64,000 nucleotides of DNA from Candidatus Paraluminiphilus aquimaris (GCF_026230195.1 NZ_CP036501.1:1178001-1242000), one strand, 5' to 3'. Shown: positions 8,386 through 17,782, counted from the stretch's first letter. The notes: generated by a model not told the origin, from the sequence alone. Program-made: numbers and translations.

Positions 8386-11037
8386 ATGAGTTCGCAGCTT
8401 GATCCAATTGAAACACGAGAGTGGTTAGAGTCATTTGATGCGCTTAAGCGCGTTAACGGGGAAGGTGCATCGAGTGAGTTGATCGGCAAACTGACTGCGC
8501 ATGCGCGCGATCAAGGTGTCAGCTTACCCGCGGCCATAACAACGCCCTTTAAAAATACGATTAATCCGAGGGATGAGCGGGTCATGCCGGGCGATCTCTT
8601 CATGGAGCGTCGTATTCGGTCGTTAATTCGATGGAATGCAATGGCGATGGTTATGCGCGCCAATGACAATGAAGACGGCCTGGGCGGTCACATCTCAAGT
8701 TTCAGCTCCAGCGCGACCTTGTATGACGTTGGAATGAACTACTTCTTCAGAGGAACGGCAAACGGCCATCCCGGTGATCTTGTTTTTTACCAAGGTCACA
8801 GTGCACCTGGCATGTACGCCCGCTCATACTTAGAAGGGGTGTTTGACGAAAATCATTTAGAGAACTTCCGACGTGAGGTGTCAGGGGATGGACTGTCCTC
8901 TTACCCACACCCCTGGTTAATGCCGGATTACTGGCAATTCCCGACAGTATCTATGGGCCTGGGGCCGATTCAGGCGATCTACCAAGCACACGTTATGAAA
9001 TATCAGCAAAAGCGGGGACTGGTTGACCATCGGGACCGCAAGATCTGGTGTTTCCTCGGGGATGGGGAGTGCGATGAGCCGGAATCGTTGGGCGCGATCG
9101 GTCTTGCTGGCCGCGAGGGCTTGGGAAATCTCCACTTCGTTGTGAACTGCAATTTGCAGCGGCTTGATGGGCCGGTCCGAGGTAATAGCAAGATCATTCA
9201 AGAGCTCGAAGGCGTTTTCCGCGGGGCCGGTTGGAACGTCATCAAAGTTATTTGGGGGCGCAGATGGGATCCGCTGTTTGACCGTGATGAGTCGGGCATG
9301 CTGCTAAAACGCATGGATGAAGTCTGCGATGGAGAGCTGCAGAATTGTAAATTCAACGGCGGCGCGTACACGCGTGAGCACTTCTTTGGAAAGTACCCAG
9401 AGACCCTGGATCTCGTCAAAGACCTGAGTGACGACGACATCATGTACCTCAACAGAGGAGGGCATGATCCCTATAAGGTCTATGCAGCCTATGCGGCAGC
9501 TTGTGAAGAAACTGAGCGACCCACTGTCATTTTAGCAATGACTGTTAAAGGGTACGGCACCAGTGAAGCGGGAGAGGCCAGTAACGAAACCCACTCGCTG
9601 AAAAAGCTGGACATCAAGAGTCTCAAGGCCTTTCGCGACCGTTTTGGCGTGCCAATACCGGATAAAGATCTGAAGGATGTGCCTTTCTACAGGCCTCCCG
9701 AGGACAGTCCGGAAATGCGTTATTTGCGAGAGAAGCGTGCGGAACTCGGGGGTAGCATACCGGCGCGACGAGCGACGTCTTATAGCTTGCCTGTTCCCGC
9801 CAAGTCCGTTTATGCAAGTCAGCTAAAAGGCAGTGGTAAACGCGAAATATCGACCACCATGGCGTTTGTGCGTGTGTTGTCATCCCTCGTGAAGGATAAG
9901 CAAATTGGCGAGCGTGTCGTGCCAATTGTGCCTGATGAGGCAAGAACATTTGGCATGGAAGGCATGTTCCGCCAGCTGGGCATTTACTCTTCAGTGGGGC
10001 AGCAATACACGCCTCACGATGCAGGTCAGATCCTCTACTACAAAGAGGAAGAGACCGGGCAGATCTTAGAAGAAGGTATTAATGAGGCGGGCGCTATGTC
10101 TGCCTGGCTAGCTGCGGCTACCTCTTATTCGGTCTCTGATTACCCTATGGTGCCGTTTTACATCTTCTATTCGATGTTTGGCTTCCAACGTATTCACGAT
10201 CTAGCCTGGGCGGCGGGCGATAGCCAAGCACGAGGTTTTCTCATGGGAGCGACGGCGGGTCGGACTACGCTCAATGGCGAGGGGCTGCAGCACCAAGACG
10301 GGCACAGTCACTTGATGGCAACAACGATTCCAAACTGTATTTCATACGATCCAACCTACAGTTACGAGCTAGCGACCATTATTAGCTCGGGTATGAAGCG
10401 CATGTTCGAGGACGGCGAAAACGTTTTCTATTACATCACGACGATGAACGAAAACTATGTCCACCCGGATATGCCCGAGGGTGTCGAGGACGGCATCGTA
10501 AAGGGGCTTTACCCGCTTAAAGTATCGACAGCTAAGTCGAAGAAGCGTGTGCAGTTGATGAGCGCGGGAACGATCATGCGTGAAGTCGAAGCGGCGGCAG
10601 AAATTCTAGAAAGCGACTACGGTGTTGCTGCAGACATCTGGAGCATGACGAGTGTTAACGAGCTCGCTCGTGATGGCCAAAGAGTGGTTCGACAAAACAT
10701 GATGAATCCTGCTGAGGCGCCTCAGATCCCCTATGTTACGCAATGCCTCGAAGCGACTGAGGGGCCTATCATTGCCGCCACGGATTATATACGAGCGCAT
10801 ACGAACCAAATCCGAGAATTCATGCCGAGGTCCTTCACGGTACTGGGTACTGATGGCTTTGGTCGAAGTGATACCCGAGCTCGGCTCCGAGAGTTTTTTG
10901 AGGTTGATCGCCGGTACGTTGTATTCGCCGCGATGACCGCTTTGGCTGACGAGGGTGTCATCCCGCGATCAGACTTGGCAAAAGTGATGAGTGATCTCGG
11001 CATTGATCCCTCAAAGCCTGATCCTACAACGGTTTAA
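8386..11037 (+). CDS. aceE: Pyruvate dehydrogenase E1 component, homodimeric type
   Basis: The 883-residue protein is collinear with E. coli AceE (887). It decarboxylates pyruvate with thiamine diphosphate and passes the hydroxyethyl group to the lipoyl arms of AceF. The thiamine-binding motif is visible as GDGECDEPES near residue 225, ending in the NCNLQRLDGPV stretch. The C-terminal half carries the transketolase-like pyrimidine and C domains. The ATG is followed by MSSQLDPIETREWLES, a normal AceE N terminus. aceF starts 12 bases after the stop, with GGAGGAG between them, so the two form an operon. Two operator-like repeats precede the gene, suggesting dedicated transcriptional control. Confidence 0.97.
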   Translation: MSSQLDPIETREWLESFDALKRVNGEGASSELIGKLTAHARDQGVSLPAAITTPFKNTINPRDERVMPGDLFMERRIRSLIRWNAMAMVMRANDNEDGLGGHISSFSSSATLYDVGMNYFFRGTANGHPGDLVFYQGHSAPGMYARSYLEGVFDENHLENFRREVSGDGLSSYPHPWLMPDYWQFPTVSMGLGPIQAIYQAHVMKYQQKRGLVDHRDRKIWCFLGDGECDEPESLGAIGLAGREGLGNLHFVVNCNLQRLDGPVRGNSKIIQELEGVFRGAGWNVIKVIWGRRWDPLFDRDESGMLLKRMDEVCDGELQNCKFNGGAYTREHFFGKYPETLDLVKDLSDDDIMYLNRGGHDPYKVYAAYAAACEETERPTVILAMTVKGYGTSEAGEASNETHSLKKLDIKSLKAFRDRFGVPIPDKDLKDVPFYRPPEDSPEMRYLREKRAELGGSIPARRATSYSLPVPAKSVYASQLKGSGKREISTTMAFVRVLSSLVKDKQIGERVVPIVPDEARTFGMEGMFRQLGIYSSVGQQYTPHDAGQILYYKEEETGQILEEGINEAGAMSAWLAAATSYSVSDYPMVPFYIFYSMFGFQRIHDLAWAAGDSQARGFLMGATAGRTTLNGEGLQHQDGHSHLMATTIPNCISYDPTYSYELATIISSGMKRMFEDGENVFYYITTMNENYVHPDMPEGVEDGIVKGLYPLKVSTAKSKKRVQLMSAGTIMREVEAAAEILESDYGVAADIWSMTSVNELARDGQRVVRQNMMNPAEAPQIPYVTQCLEATEGPIIAATDYIRAHTNQIREFMPRSFTVLGTDGFGRSDTRARLREFFEVDRRYVVFAAMTALADEGVIPRSDLAKVMSDLGIDPSKPDPTTV

Positions 11038-11049
11038 GGAGGAGCAGTC

Positions 11050-12720
11050 GTGGCGAATTATACGATTTGTGTTCCTGATATTGGCGGTGCTGAAGGCGCT
11101 GAGGTTGTTGAGCTCCTCGTTGGGGTGGGCGATCAGATTGACGTCGAGCAGAGCCTGATTGTGCTTGAGTCAGACAAAGCCTCTATGGAAATTCCGGCTT
11201 CCCATGCGGGCATTGTCTCCGAGCTAAAAATGGCTCTTGGCGATGAGCTCTCAGAGGGCGATGCGATCTTGGTCATTGAACTCGCAGACGGCGAAGCCGT
11301 GGCCACTGTGCAGGAGGAGACCCCGTCTGTCACCGCCGAGGAAAGTGCGGTCGTCGCGGTGGACAACGCTGCCGTGAACGATCAGCCGGCGGATACGAGT
11401 GGTAGCGATGCAGTGCGCGACATTGTTATCGCAGTACCTGATATTGGTACCGACGGTGATGTCGAGGTTGTTGAAATCCCAGTTGCCGTGGGAGACGTGT
11501 TGGAAGAGGGGGATTCGATCGTCGTTCTCGAGTCCGATAAAGCGTCTATGGAAGTTCCGTCAACGACTGGCGGAGAGGTACTCGCTTTATTGGTTGAGGA
11601 AGGTGCTCAGGTGAAGGAGGGGTCTTCCTTAGTACGGATACGCACTTCAGGCTCTAGTGAGTCTGCGGGAGCAGCATCTGAAGCACCAGCACCAGCACCA
11701 GCACCAGCACCAGCACCAGCAGCACCAGCACCCGCACCCGCACCAGCACCCGCACCTATGGCACCGCGACAGCCGGCAGAAGCGGCGCAATCTGCTGAAT
11801 CAAATGATTCCAGCAGTCTTTATGTGGGGCCTGCGGTGAGAAAGTTGGCTCGGGAGTTCGGTGTTGATCTGTTCAAGGTCACGGGGTCTGGTCCGAAAGG
11901 GCGCATTATTAAAGAGGATGTTCAGGCGTACGTTGCCAAGCGACTGTCAGAGCCGTCCGCGGGGTCCGTTGTAACAGAGTCCGGGATCCCATCCGTCGCC
12001 GATATCGATTTCTCAAAATTTGGCGCCATTCGGCATGAAGATCGGTCGCGTATTGAGAAAGTCACCGCCGCTAACATGTCGAAGTCTTGGCTCAACGTAC
12101 CGCATGTGACGCAATTTGATGATGCTGACATTACCGATATGGAAGAGTTCCGTAAGTCTTTAAAAGCGGAGGCCGAAAGGCGAGGAAGTAAGCTTTCGCC
12201 GCTTCCGTTCATCATTAAAGCTGTGGCGCTTGCGCTCAATGAAAACCCCAAAATTAAATCCTCCCTCGCAGAGCAGGGCGAGGCACTGATTTACAAGGAC
12301 TACTGTCATATCGGTATGGCGGTCGATACACCTAATGGGTTGGTGGTTCCGGTTATCCGGGATGCGGATAAGAAGTCGATCTGGGTGTTATCCGATGAGA
12401 TTCGCGATCTCGCTGCAAAGGCGAAAGATAAGAAGCTCAGGCCTGATGAAATGCAGGGCGCTGTATTTACTATCAGCAGTCTCGGGAATATTGGCGGTCG
12501 CGGTTTTACGCCCATCGTTAATACCCCAGAGGTGGGCATTTTAGGTGTGAGTAAGGCATCCACTCAGCCAGTCTGGGATGGTGAGGCGTTTCAGCCAAGG
12601 GTGATGTTGCCCGTTGCGCTGTCATACGATCATCGCGTTGTTAACGGCGGGGATGCGGGACGCTTCCTGACCTACCTTGTGTCCTTGTTGAGTGACATCC
12701 GCCAGTTGGCTATGAGCTAG
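11050..12720 (+). CDS. aceF: Pyruvate dehydrogenase E2, dihydrolipoyllysine acetyltransferase
   Basis: AceF forms the core of the pyruvate dehydrogenase complex and transfers acetyl groups to CoA. Two lipoyl domains (about 1-80 and 122-200) carry the lipoylation motif ESDKAS with lysines near 43 and 164. An alanine-proline linker (about 210-240) follows, then an E3-binding domain (about 258-295) and the catalytic domain with the SYDHRVVNGG motif near the C terminus. The catalytic acid position is Asn rather than Asp; as I recall, Pseudomonas and Azotobacter E2 also carry Asn here, so activity is expected. The start is GTG at 11050 with GGAGGAG upstream. No lpd gene follows, so E3 must be encoded elsewhere. 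Confidence 0.96.
   Translation: MANYTICVPDIGGAEGAEVVELLVGVGDQIDVEQSLIVLESDKASMEIPASHAGIVSELKMALGDELSEGDAILVIELADGEAVATVQEETPSVTAEESAVVAVDNAAVNDQPADTSGSDAVRDIVIAVPDIGTDGDVEVVEIPVAVGDVLEEGDSIVVLESDKASMEVPSTTGGEVLALLVEEGAQVKEGSSLVRIRTSGSSESAGAASEAPAPAPAPAPAPAAPAPAPAPAPAPMAPRQPAEAAQSAESNDSSSLYVGPAVRKLAREFGVDLFKVTGSGPKGRIIKEDVQAYVAKRLSEPSAGSVVTESGIPSVADIDFSKFGAIRHEDRSRIEKVTAANMSKSWLNVPHVTQFDDADITDMEEFRKSLKAEAERRGSKLSPLPFIIKAVALALNENPKIKSSLAEQGEALIYKDYCHIGMAVDTPNGLVVPVIRDADKKSIWVLSDEIRDLAAKAKDKKLRPDEMQGAVFTISSLGNIGGRGFTPIVNTPEVGILGVSKASTQPVWDGEAFQPRVMLPVALSYDHRVVNGGDAGRFLTYLVSLLSDIRQLAMS
11683..11757 (+). repeat. GCACCA hexanucleotide repeat in the aceF linker
   Basis: Six consecutive GCACCA units are followed by one GCA triplet and six more units ending in A, C or T. 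They encode the Ala-Pro flexible linker of AceF. Copy-number change by replication slippage would alter linker length in steps of two residues without a frameshift. Confidence 0.9.
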
Positions 12721-12731
12721 CTATACGGCTG

Positions 12732-12786
12732 GGGCGTTGCATAACGCCCTAGGCGTTGGTGTTTTGAAGGGCCATATCAGCCCTTC
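12732..12786. terminator. Two hairpins between convergent aceF and ppc
   Basis: GGGCGTT-GCAT-AACGCCC (12732-12749) and GAAGGGC-N7-GCCCTTC (12766-12786) are perfect stems in the 107-base gap between the convergent genes. Neither has a clear U-run on either strand, so they may help end transcription or protect 3' ends but are not standard intrinsic terminators. Confidence 0.35.
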
Positions 12787-12827
12787 ACGATCAGCGGGTT
12801 AGCGCTCTTTTAGGGTTTGGTGTGCCA

Positions 12828-15443
12828 CTAGCCGGTGTTACGCATGCCCGCAGCGACGCCGGCAATGGAGACCATCAGCGCACGCTGTACCGATTCACTC
12901 TCACTTTCTCTCACCCGGCGTAGCAGCTCTATCTGCACCAGATTCAATGGCGCAGTGTAGACGTTGCGAAGACCTATGGATTCGAGGCCCCAGGGGTCTG
13001 AAGCCATAAGCGTGTCCACGTCGAGAATCTCCATGAGTGATTCAATGTCAGCGCCGAGCTGCTGTCGCAAATCGCGCCCCAAGCTTCGTAAGTCCTCGCG
13101 CACGAGCGTGTCGTCGTAAAGCGAATTGATGACGAGGTCGGATTTGGCGTACACCATATCCAACATTGACAGACGCGATGCAAAGAAAGGCCACTGGTCA
13201 CGCATTTCTCTTAGCTCGGCCAACTTGCCATTCTGGACGGCCGCGCTGAGCGCCGAGCCTGCACCTAGCCATGCTGGCAATACCAGGCGACTTTGGGACC
13301 ATGCAAATATCCAGGGAATGGCTCTAAGCGTCTCGATGCCTCCGCCGGTTCGTCGCCGAGCGGGACGTGAGCCGAGGGGGAGGCTTGCCAGTTCAGGCTC
13401 GGGTGTCGCTTGCCTGAAGAACTCGACAAAATTTGGATTGTCGCGTACCCAACTCCGGTAGTCTGCGCAGGCTTGGTCAGCAAGTGCATTCATGAGCTCT
13501 CGCCACTCAGGTTTTGGGATAGGCGGTGGCGTTAGGTTGCCTCGCAAGATGGCACTGGTGTATTGCCCCAGCGTATTGCTCGCTAGGGGTTTGAGCCCTA
13601 ACTTAACCCGAATCATCTCGCCTTGTTCAGTTACTCTGAGCCCTTGCTCAAGGGAGCCAGGAGGTTGTGACAAGAGTGCCTGGTGAGCGGGCGCTCCACC
13701 TCGACCAATTGTGCCGCCACGCCCATGAAATAATTGCAGGCTTACATTGTGGGACCGGCAGATATTCAGCAGGGCTTCTTGCGCTCGATACTGCGCCCAG
13801 CCAGCTGACAGCATGCCAGCATCCTTTGCACTGTCTGAATAGCCGATCATGACAACCATCGAATGATCGATTCTCGATCGGAACTCAGCATCACTGAGCA
13901 GCGCGTCAAGCGTGCTCGGTGCGCCGTCTAGATCGTCCAATGTTTCAAAGAGCGGTGATACGGGTAAATCGAGTGGGCCGCCCGTTGCCTTCAGGAGTAA
14001 TTGAACCGCCAGCACATCTGACGGTTCTGCTGCCATTGAAATGACATAGCAGCCTAATGCTTCACGCGGTGTGTCGGCGATTACACGAAACGTATCGATA
14101 ACTTCCTGACAGGGCTCTGAGGCCGCAAAGTCCAATGGCAGAAGTGGCCGTGGATTCGTGATTTCTGCCTTTAAAAACGCCTGCTTATCCTCTTCGGACC
14201 ACGAGGTGTAATCACCGAGTCCAAGTGCAGTTGTAATTTCGTTAATGACGTCACTGTGGCGAGTGCTTTCCTGGCGCACATCAAGCGTAACGAGATGCGC
14301 TCCAAATGACTCGAGTCGGCGAACGAGATCCAGCAGCTTTCCGTCACCGATAGCTGACAAGCCGACTTCAGATAGCGAATTTCTGCATTTTTCCAGTGTT
14401 GCAATGATATCGGCGGTGAAAAGCACCGGTGGCAGCGGATTTACGCTGTCCTGAATATAGGCGCCAAGCTCATCGCGTTGTCGTCGCACGCTATCGCGCA
14501 GTGGTTTTAAAATAGCGCGGTAGGGCTCTCTTGCATCGGCCGCTTCTGCGCGAAGGTCGTCGGTTGCGCGGGTGACAGATAACTCTTCGTAGATGGCCTC
14601 GAGATCCCGGTTTATAAGGTCTGCAGCTTGCCATCGACTGATGATCATGACCCGCCGCGTCACTTTGGCTGTGACGTTGGGGTTACCGTCGCGATCACCC
14701 CCGATCCAGCTCGAGAGACGCACAACGGGTTTCGTTCGTGGGGGTAATTGAAGGTCAAATTTACGCGCAATCGCGTCAAGGTCTCTCATAAACTCGGGAA
14801 TCGCATTCCACAGCGAGTTTTCGATAACGGCAAAGCTCCACCGCGCTTCGTCGATGGGAGTTGGCCGCTGCTCTAAGAACTCTTCGGTATGCCAGATTTG
14901 CGCGATGAGATCCGCTAACCTCGACTGAATTCGGGCCTCATCAGCAAGGCCTGATTCGAGGTCAGAAAGACAGTCATGTATCTCCCCATGCTTATGAATC
15001 AGTGTGCGTCGCGTGATCTCAGTCGGATGGGCCGTAAGCACAAGGTCGATGTGCAAATTAGCGATCGCCTCCGCCAGCGATGCCTTGCTTACAGACTGGC
15101 TTAAATCCTCAATGGTGCTTGATATGCGGTTGTATGCGCCGAAGTGATCACTCACCGACTTGCTGGTGGTGAAATGCTGGTCGGCAATATTTGCCAGGTT
15201 TAGAAACTGTGCAAAGCCGCGCGATATCAGTAGCAGCTGCTCCGAATCAAGCCTTTGCAGCGCGTTGAAAAGCGCCGTGGTTTGCTCTCGTTCGGTAGCA
15301 GACTTCGACGCTTGTCGAATCGATTCGATGGTTTGATAGAGCTCTTCGCCGACCGTGGAACGAATAACGTCGCCCAGCGTATCGCCGAGCAGTCGCACAT
15401 TCTGCCGCAAGGGCGATGTGTCCAATAGCGCATTGTTTGTCAT
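12828..15443 (-). CDS. ppc: Phosphoenolpyruvate carboxylase
   Basis: Ppc carboxylates phosphoenolpyruvate with bicarbonate to oxaloacetate and so refills the TCA cycle. The catalytic histidine motif VLTAHPTEITRRT is near residue 135. The second motif, GYSDSAKDAGMLSA, and the glycine-rich loop FHGRGGTIGRGGAP follow. The protein ends in GMRNTG, the classic invariant C terminus. The length is 871 residues, against about 883 in E. coli. It starts only 3 bases after the hexR stop, so hexR and ppc are likely co-transcribed. That would tie anaplerosis to the sugar regulator. Confidence 0.97.
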   Translation of the reverse strand: MTNNALLDTSPLRQNVRLLGDTLGDVIRSTVGEELYQTIESIRQASKSATEREQTTALFNALQRLDSEQLLLISRGFAQFLNLANIADQHFTTSKSVSDHFGAYNRISSTIEDLSQSVSKASLAEAIANLHIDLVLTAHPTEITRRTLIHKHGEIHDCLSDLESGLADEARIQSRLADLIAQIWHTEEFLEQRPTPIDEARWSFAVIENSLWNAIPEFMRDLDAIARKFDLQLPPRTKPVVRLSSWIGGDRDGNPNVTAKVTRRVMIISRWQAADLINRDLEAIYEELSVTRATDDLRAEAADAREPYRAILKPLRDSVRRQRDELGAYIQDSVNPLPPVLFTADIIATLEKCRNSLSEVGLSAIGDGKLLDLVRRLESFGAHLVTLDVRQESTRHSDVINEITTALGLGDYTSWSEEDKQAFLKAEITNPRPLLPLDFAASEPCQEVIDTFRVIADTPREALGCYVISMAAEPSDVLAVQLLLKATGGPLDLPVSPLFETLDDLDGAPSTLDALLSDAEFRSRIDHSMVVMIGYSDSAKDAGMLSAGWAQYRAQEALLNICRSHNVSLQLFHGRGGTIGRGGAPAHQALLSQPPGSLEQGLRVTEQGEMIRVKLGLKPLASNTLGQYTSAILRGNLTPPPIPKPEWRELMNALADQACADYRSWVRDNPNFVEFFRQATPEPELASLPLGSRPARRRTGGGIETLRAIPWIFAWSQSRLVLPAWLGAGSALSAAVQNGKLAELREMRDQWPFFASRLSMLDMVYAKSDLVINSLYDDTLVREDLRSLGRDLRQQLGADIESLMEILDVDTLMASDPWGLESIGLRNVYTAPLNLVQIELLRRVRESESESVQRALMVSIAGVAAGMRNTG

Positions 15444-15446
15444 GTC

Positions 15447-16304
15447 TTAACTCGTTGGGAATCGGGTGTCCTTAAGGCTGTCTTTGATTCGAGCGAGATG
15501 TGGTGTGAAGCCCTCTCCACGGCGCAATGTCACGCCTGTGGCAAGAACATCCAAAATGACAAGCTGTACCAGTCGAGACGTCATGGGCAAATATTGCTCT
15601 GTGTCTTCTTCTACTTTTACATTGATACAGCAGTGACTTTTTTCAGCCAGGGGCGAGCCCTCGGCAGTCAAAGAGACGACGGTCGCCTCGGTTTGGCGGG
15701 CAATCTCTGCTGCCTCAATCAAAACTTTCGTCCGGCCCGTGTGTGATATGAAAAAGAACAAATCACCCACCCCTGCCGATGCGGCAAGCATTCGCTGCAT
15801 TAGAGGGTCTTCATGCGTGAAGACAGGGACGTTAAATCGAAAAAACTTGTGTTCTGCATCCCGCGCAACCGCGGCTGATGTGCCAAGGCCAAAGAAATAG
15901 ACGCGTCTCGCTTGTGCGATTTGATCAACGGCCTGTGCGATAGCCTTTAGTGGTAGTCCTTCTTTTGCCGTCAAGAGCGCATTAATGGCGTTATCAAAAA
16001 GCTTCGATGGGAATGTATTGATGTCGTCTGAAAATTCTACCGCGCGGCTAACGTATTTAACGCCCGAAGCCAGCGAGGTGGCGAGTTGTAATTTGAAGTC
16101 AGGGAAGCCTGTTGCACCGAAGCGCTTACAAAATCGATTAACGCTTGGTTCGCTTACACCTGCTGCCGCGGCTAAAGACGCAATACTGGACCGTGTCGCT
16201 TCTTCCGGCGCCTTGAGTATGGCCTTCGCTACTTTTGCTTCAGACTTATTCAGCTCGCCAAGTTGGCGCTGGATGACCGCAAGCAGATTGGGTTCAGACG
16301 TCAT
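15447..16304 (-). CDS. hexR: HexR-like transcriptional regulator, RpiR family
   Basis: A 285-residue protein with an N-terminal RpiR helix-turn-helix domain (about 1-77, including the AAGVSEPSVNRFCKRFG recognition region) and a C-terminal SIS sugar-phosphate-binding domain (about 115-250, with the YFFGLGTSA stretch). HexR proteins repress Entner-Doudoroff and central carbon genes and release DNA on binding 2-keto-3-deoxy-6-phosphogluconate. Its place next to gap, and the HexR-like palindromes near gap and edd, support the name strongly. A degenerate site (GTAAGAATATTAC, 16321-16333) just upstream of its own ATG suggests autoregulation. Confidence 0.9.
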   Translation of the reverse strand: MTSEPNLLAVIQRQLGELNKSEAKVAKAILKAPEEATRSSIASLAAAAGVSEPSVNRFCKRFGATGFPDFKLQLATSLASGVKYVSRAVEFSDDINTFPSKLFDNAINALLTAKEGLPLKAIAQAVDQIAQARRVYFFGLGTSAAVARDAEHKFFRFNVPVFTHEDPLMQRMLAASAGVGDLFFFISHTGRTKVLIEAAEIARQTEATVVSLTAEGSPLAEKSHCCINVKVEEDTEQYLPMTSRLVQLVILDVLATGVTLRRGEGFTPHLARIKDSLKDTRFPTS

Positions 16305-16320
16305 TATGAAGTCTTCGTTG

Positions 16321-16333
16321 GTAAGAATATTAC
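16321..16333. promoter_or_regulatory. Possible HexR autoregulatory site
   Basis: GTAA-GAATA-TTAC is an inverted repeat 16 bases upstream of the hexR ATG and resembles half-sites of the HexR operator. It is weaker than the gap and edd sites. Confidence 0.35.
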
Positions 16334-16393
16334 GAATAATGCCTCAATTACGTAGCTTTCGCACCGAAATTTTCAAGTTCTTCTTCAATAATT

Positions 16394-16459
16394 TGTAATA
16401 AAACTAAAATTTAGCCCATTTTTCTGATTTTATGTTTGTAATTTTGTAAATTTACTACA
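16394..16459. promoter_or_regulatory. HexR-like operators at the hexR/gap divergent promoter
   Basis: Sites resembling the HexR consensus (TGTAAT-N3-ATTACA type) occur at 16394-16408 (TGTAATAAAACTAAA), and as two overlapping copies at 16437-16451 (TGTAATTTTGTAAAT) and 16445-16459 (TGTAAATTTACTACA). The last is the best palindrome and sits about 28 bases before the gap start, where bound protein would block RNA polymerase. The consensus is from published HexR regulon work; the match was judged by eye. Confidence 0.7.
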
Positions 16460-16486
16460 TAATGTCGGTCATTAGAGGGGGACCTT

Positions 16487-17515
16487 ATGGTTAACGTAGC
16501 TATCAACGGTTTTGGCCGTATTGGACGCAATATCTTGCGGGCGCTGTATGAGCGACCTGAAATGGCGTCTCAACTTCGTATTGTTGCGATTAATGATCTT
16601 GGCACCCCCGAAATCAACGCCCATCTTCTGCAGTTTGATACAACGCACGGACGCTTCGGCGCATCCGTGGTCGTGGAAGACGACGCGATGGTGGTTAACG
16701 GTGATCGCATCGCGGTTTTTGCTGAGCGGAATCCAGAAGATTTACCTTGGGGTGATCTCAATATTGATGTCGTGTTTGAGTGCACGGGCATCTTTACATC
16801 TCGCGATAAGGCCGCCGCTCATCTCAGAGCCGGTGCCCGCAAGGTTTTAATATCAGCTCCGTCAAACGACGCGGATGCAACCATCGTCTATGGCGTTAAT
16901 CACGACGTAATAAATGATGATGCCGTCATTGTTTCCAACGCCTCCTGCACAACGAATTGCTTAGCACCCATTGTGGCCCCCTTGAATGCGTCTGTTGGCG
17001 TTGAGAGTGGTCTGATGACGACGGTTCATGCCTACACAAACGATCAGAACTTGAGCGATGTGTATCATTCGGATTTATACCGTGCGCGCTCAGCAACGCA
17101 CAGCATGATTCCTACAAAGACAGGTGCAGCGGCAGCCATTGGCTTGGTTTTACCCGAATTGAAAGGCCGACTCGATGGGTTGGCGGTTCGTGTCCCTACA
17201 ATCAACGTATCGCTGGTTGATCTGACCTTTACCGCTTCCCGGGATACGTCCATTGAAGAAATTAATGCCATTTTGGCAAAGGCGGCGGCAGCAGATCGTT
17301 TGGGCGTTTTGTCTTGCAACACGCAGCCTCTCGTATCAGCTGACTTTAACCACAACTCGTTTTCGAGCAACTTCGACGCAAACCACACGCGTGTAAGTGG
17401 ACGCCTAGTTAAGGTGCTCGCTTGGTATGACAACGAATGGGGTTTTTCGAATCGGATGTTGGATACCGGCTGTCTGCTAGCAGCGGGTAGTTTACCGGTC
17501 AGTAACGCGGCATAG
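16487..17515 (+). CDS. gap: Type I glyceraldehyde-3-phosphate dehydrogenase
   Basis: This enzyme oxidises glyceraldehyde-3-phosphate to 1,3-bisphosphoglycerate with NAD. The Rossmann motif [10 protein letters not shown] starts at residue 6, and the catalytic cysteine lies in [12 protein letters not shown] near residue 154. The length is 342 residues. The ATG is preceded by GAGGGGGACC as ribosome site. It is divergent from hexR and carries HexR-like operators upstream. In ED metabolism it processes the glyceraldehyde-3-phosphate released by Eda. A strong intrinsic terminator follows. Confidence 0.96.
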   Translation: MVNVAINGFGRIGRNILRALYERPEMASQLRIVAINDLGTPEINAHLLQFDTTHGRFGASVVVEDDAMVVNGDRIAVFAERNPEDLPWGDLNIDVVFECTGIFTSRDKAAAHLRAGARKVLISAPSNDADATIVYGVNHDVINDDAVIVSNASCTTNCLAPIVAPLNASVGVESGLMTTVHAYTNDQNLSDVYHSDLYRARSATHSMIPTKTGAAAAIGLVLPELKGRLDGLAVRVPTINVSLVDLTFTASRDTSIEEINAILAKAAAADRLGVLSCNTQPLVSADFNHNSFSSNFDANHTRVSGRLVKVLAWYDNEWGFSNRMLDTGCLLAAGSLPVSNAA

Positions 17516-17535
17516 ATTTTTGAGTGTGAGTGTTT

Positions 17536-17563
17536 GGGGGCCTTAGTGCCCCCTTTTTTTTTT
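17536..17563 (+). terminator. Intrinsic terminator of gap
   Basis: GGGGGC-N6-GCCCCC stem followed by ten T residues, 20 bases after the gap stop. Confidence 0.92.
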
Positions 17564-17566
17564 GGC

Positions 17567-17598
17567 TTCAAAAGCCCCTTGGTTCAAAAGCCCCTTGG
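17567..17598 (+). repeat. 16-bp perfect tandem duplication after the gap terminator
   Basis: TTCAAAAGCCCCTTGG is present twice head to tail with no mismatch, followed by the first three bases of a third copy. It is non-coding as far as I can see and probably arose by slippage. Confidence 0.85.
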
Positions 17599-17632
17599 TT
17601 CTTAAGTCACTGTTGGTGAGGACAGGGCACGC

Positions 17633-17743
17633 GTGATTTACAAAAGAAGACGCTTTGCATGCGCATGCCTTCTGGTCGGCGTCGCAACCCTGACAGCCGA
17701 ATGGGCTATTTTCTGTAGAGGTCCTAGCCTCTTTAAGCCCTAG
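17633..17743 (+). CDS. Possible 36-residue small membrane protein
   Basis: A GTG-started frame lies in the 219-base gap between the gap terminator and the pgl 3' end. It encodes a basic N terminus (IYKRRRF), then a hydrophobic stretch (ACACLLVGVATL) and a short tail ending SLFKP. GAGGACAG upstream could act as ribosome site but is somewhat distant. A basic start followed by one membrane segment is the usual form of small bacterial membrane proteins. A chance frame this short is quite possible. No family is recognised. Confidence 0.22.
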   Translation: MIYKRRRFACACLLVGVATLTAEWAIFCRGPSLFKP

Positions 17744-17782
17744 TGAACTTCAAATAGAGAAGTCACGATTGAGTAGCCGAAT

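Noticed and set aside
12600-12665. Asn instead of Asp in the AceF catalytic HRxxDG motif
   Set aside because: As I recall, Pseudomonas and Azotobacter E2 enzymes carry the same Asn and are active.
11040-12720. Possible missing lpd as evidence of a broken pyruvate dehydrogenase operon
   Set aside because: Many gammaproteobacteria have a single lpd at another locus shared between complexes, so this is not a lesion.
17065-17571. 168-codon frame antisense to gap
   Set aside because: It is a shadow of gap, and its start lies in the terminator poly-T/poly-A region.
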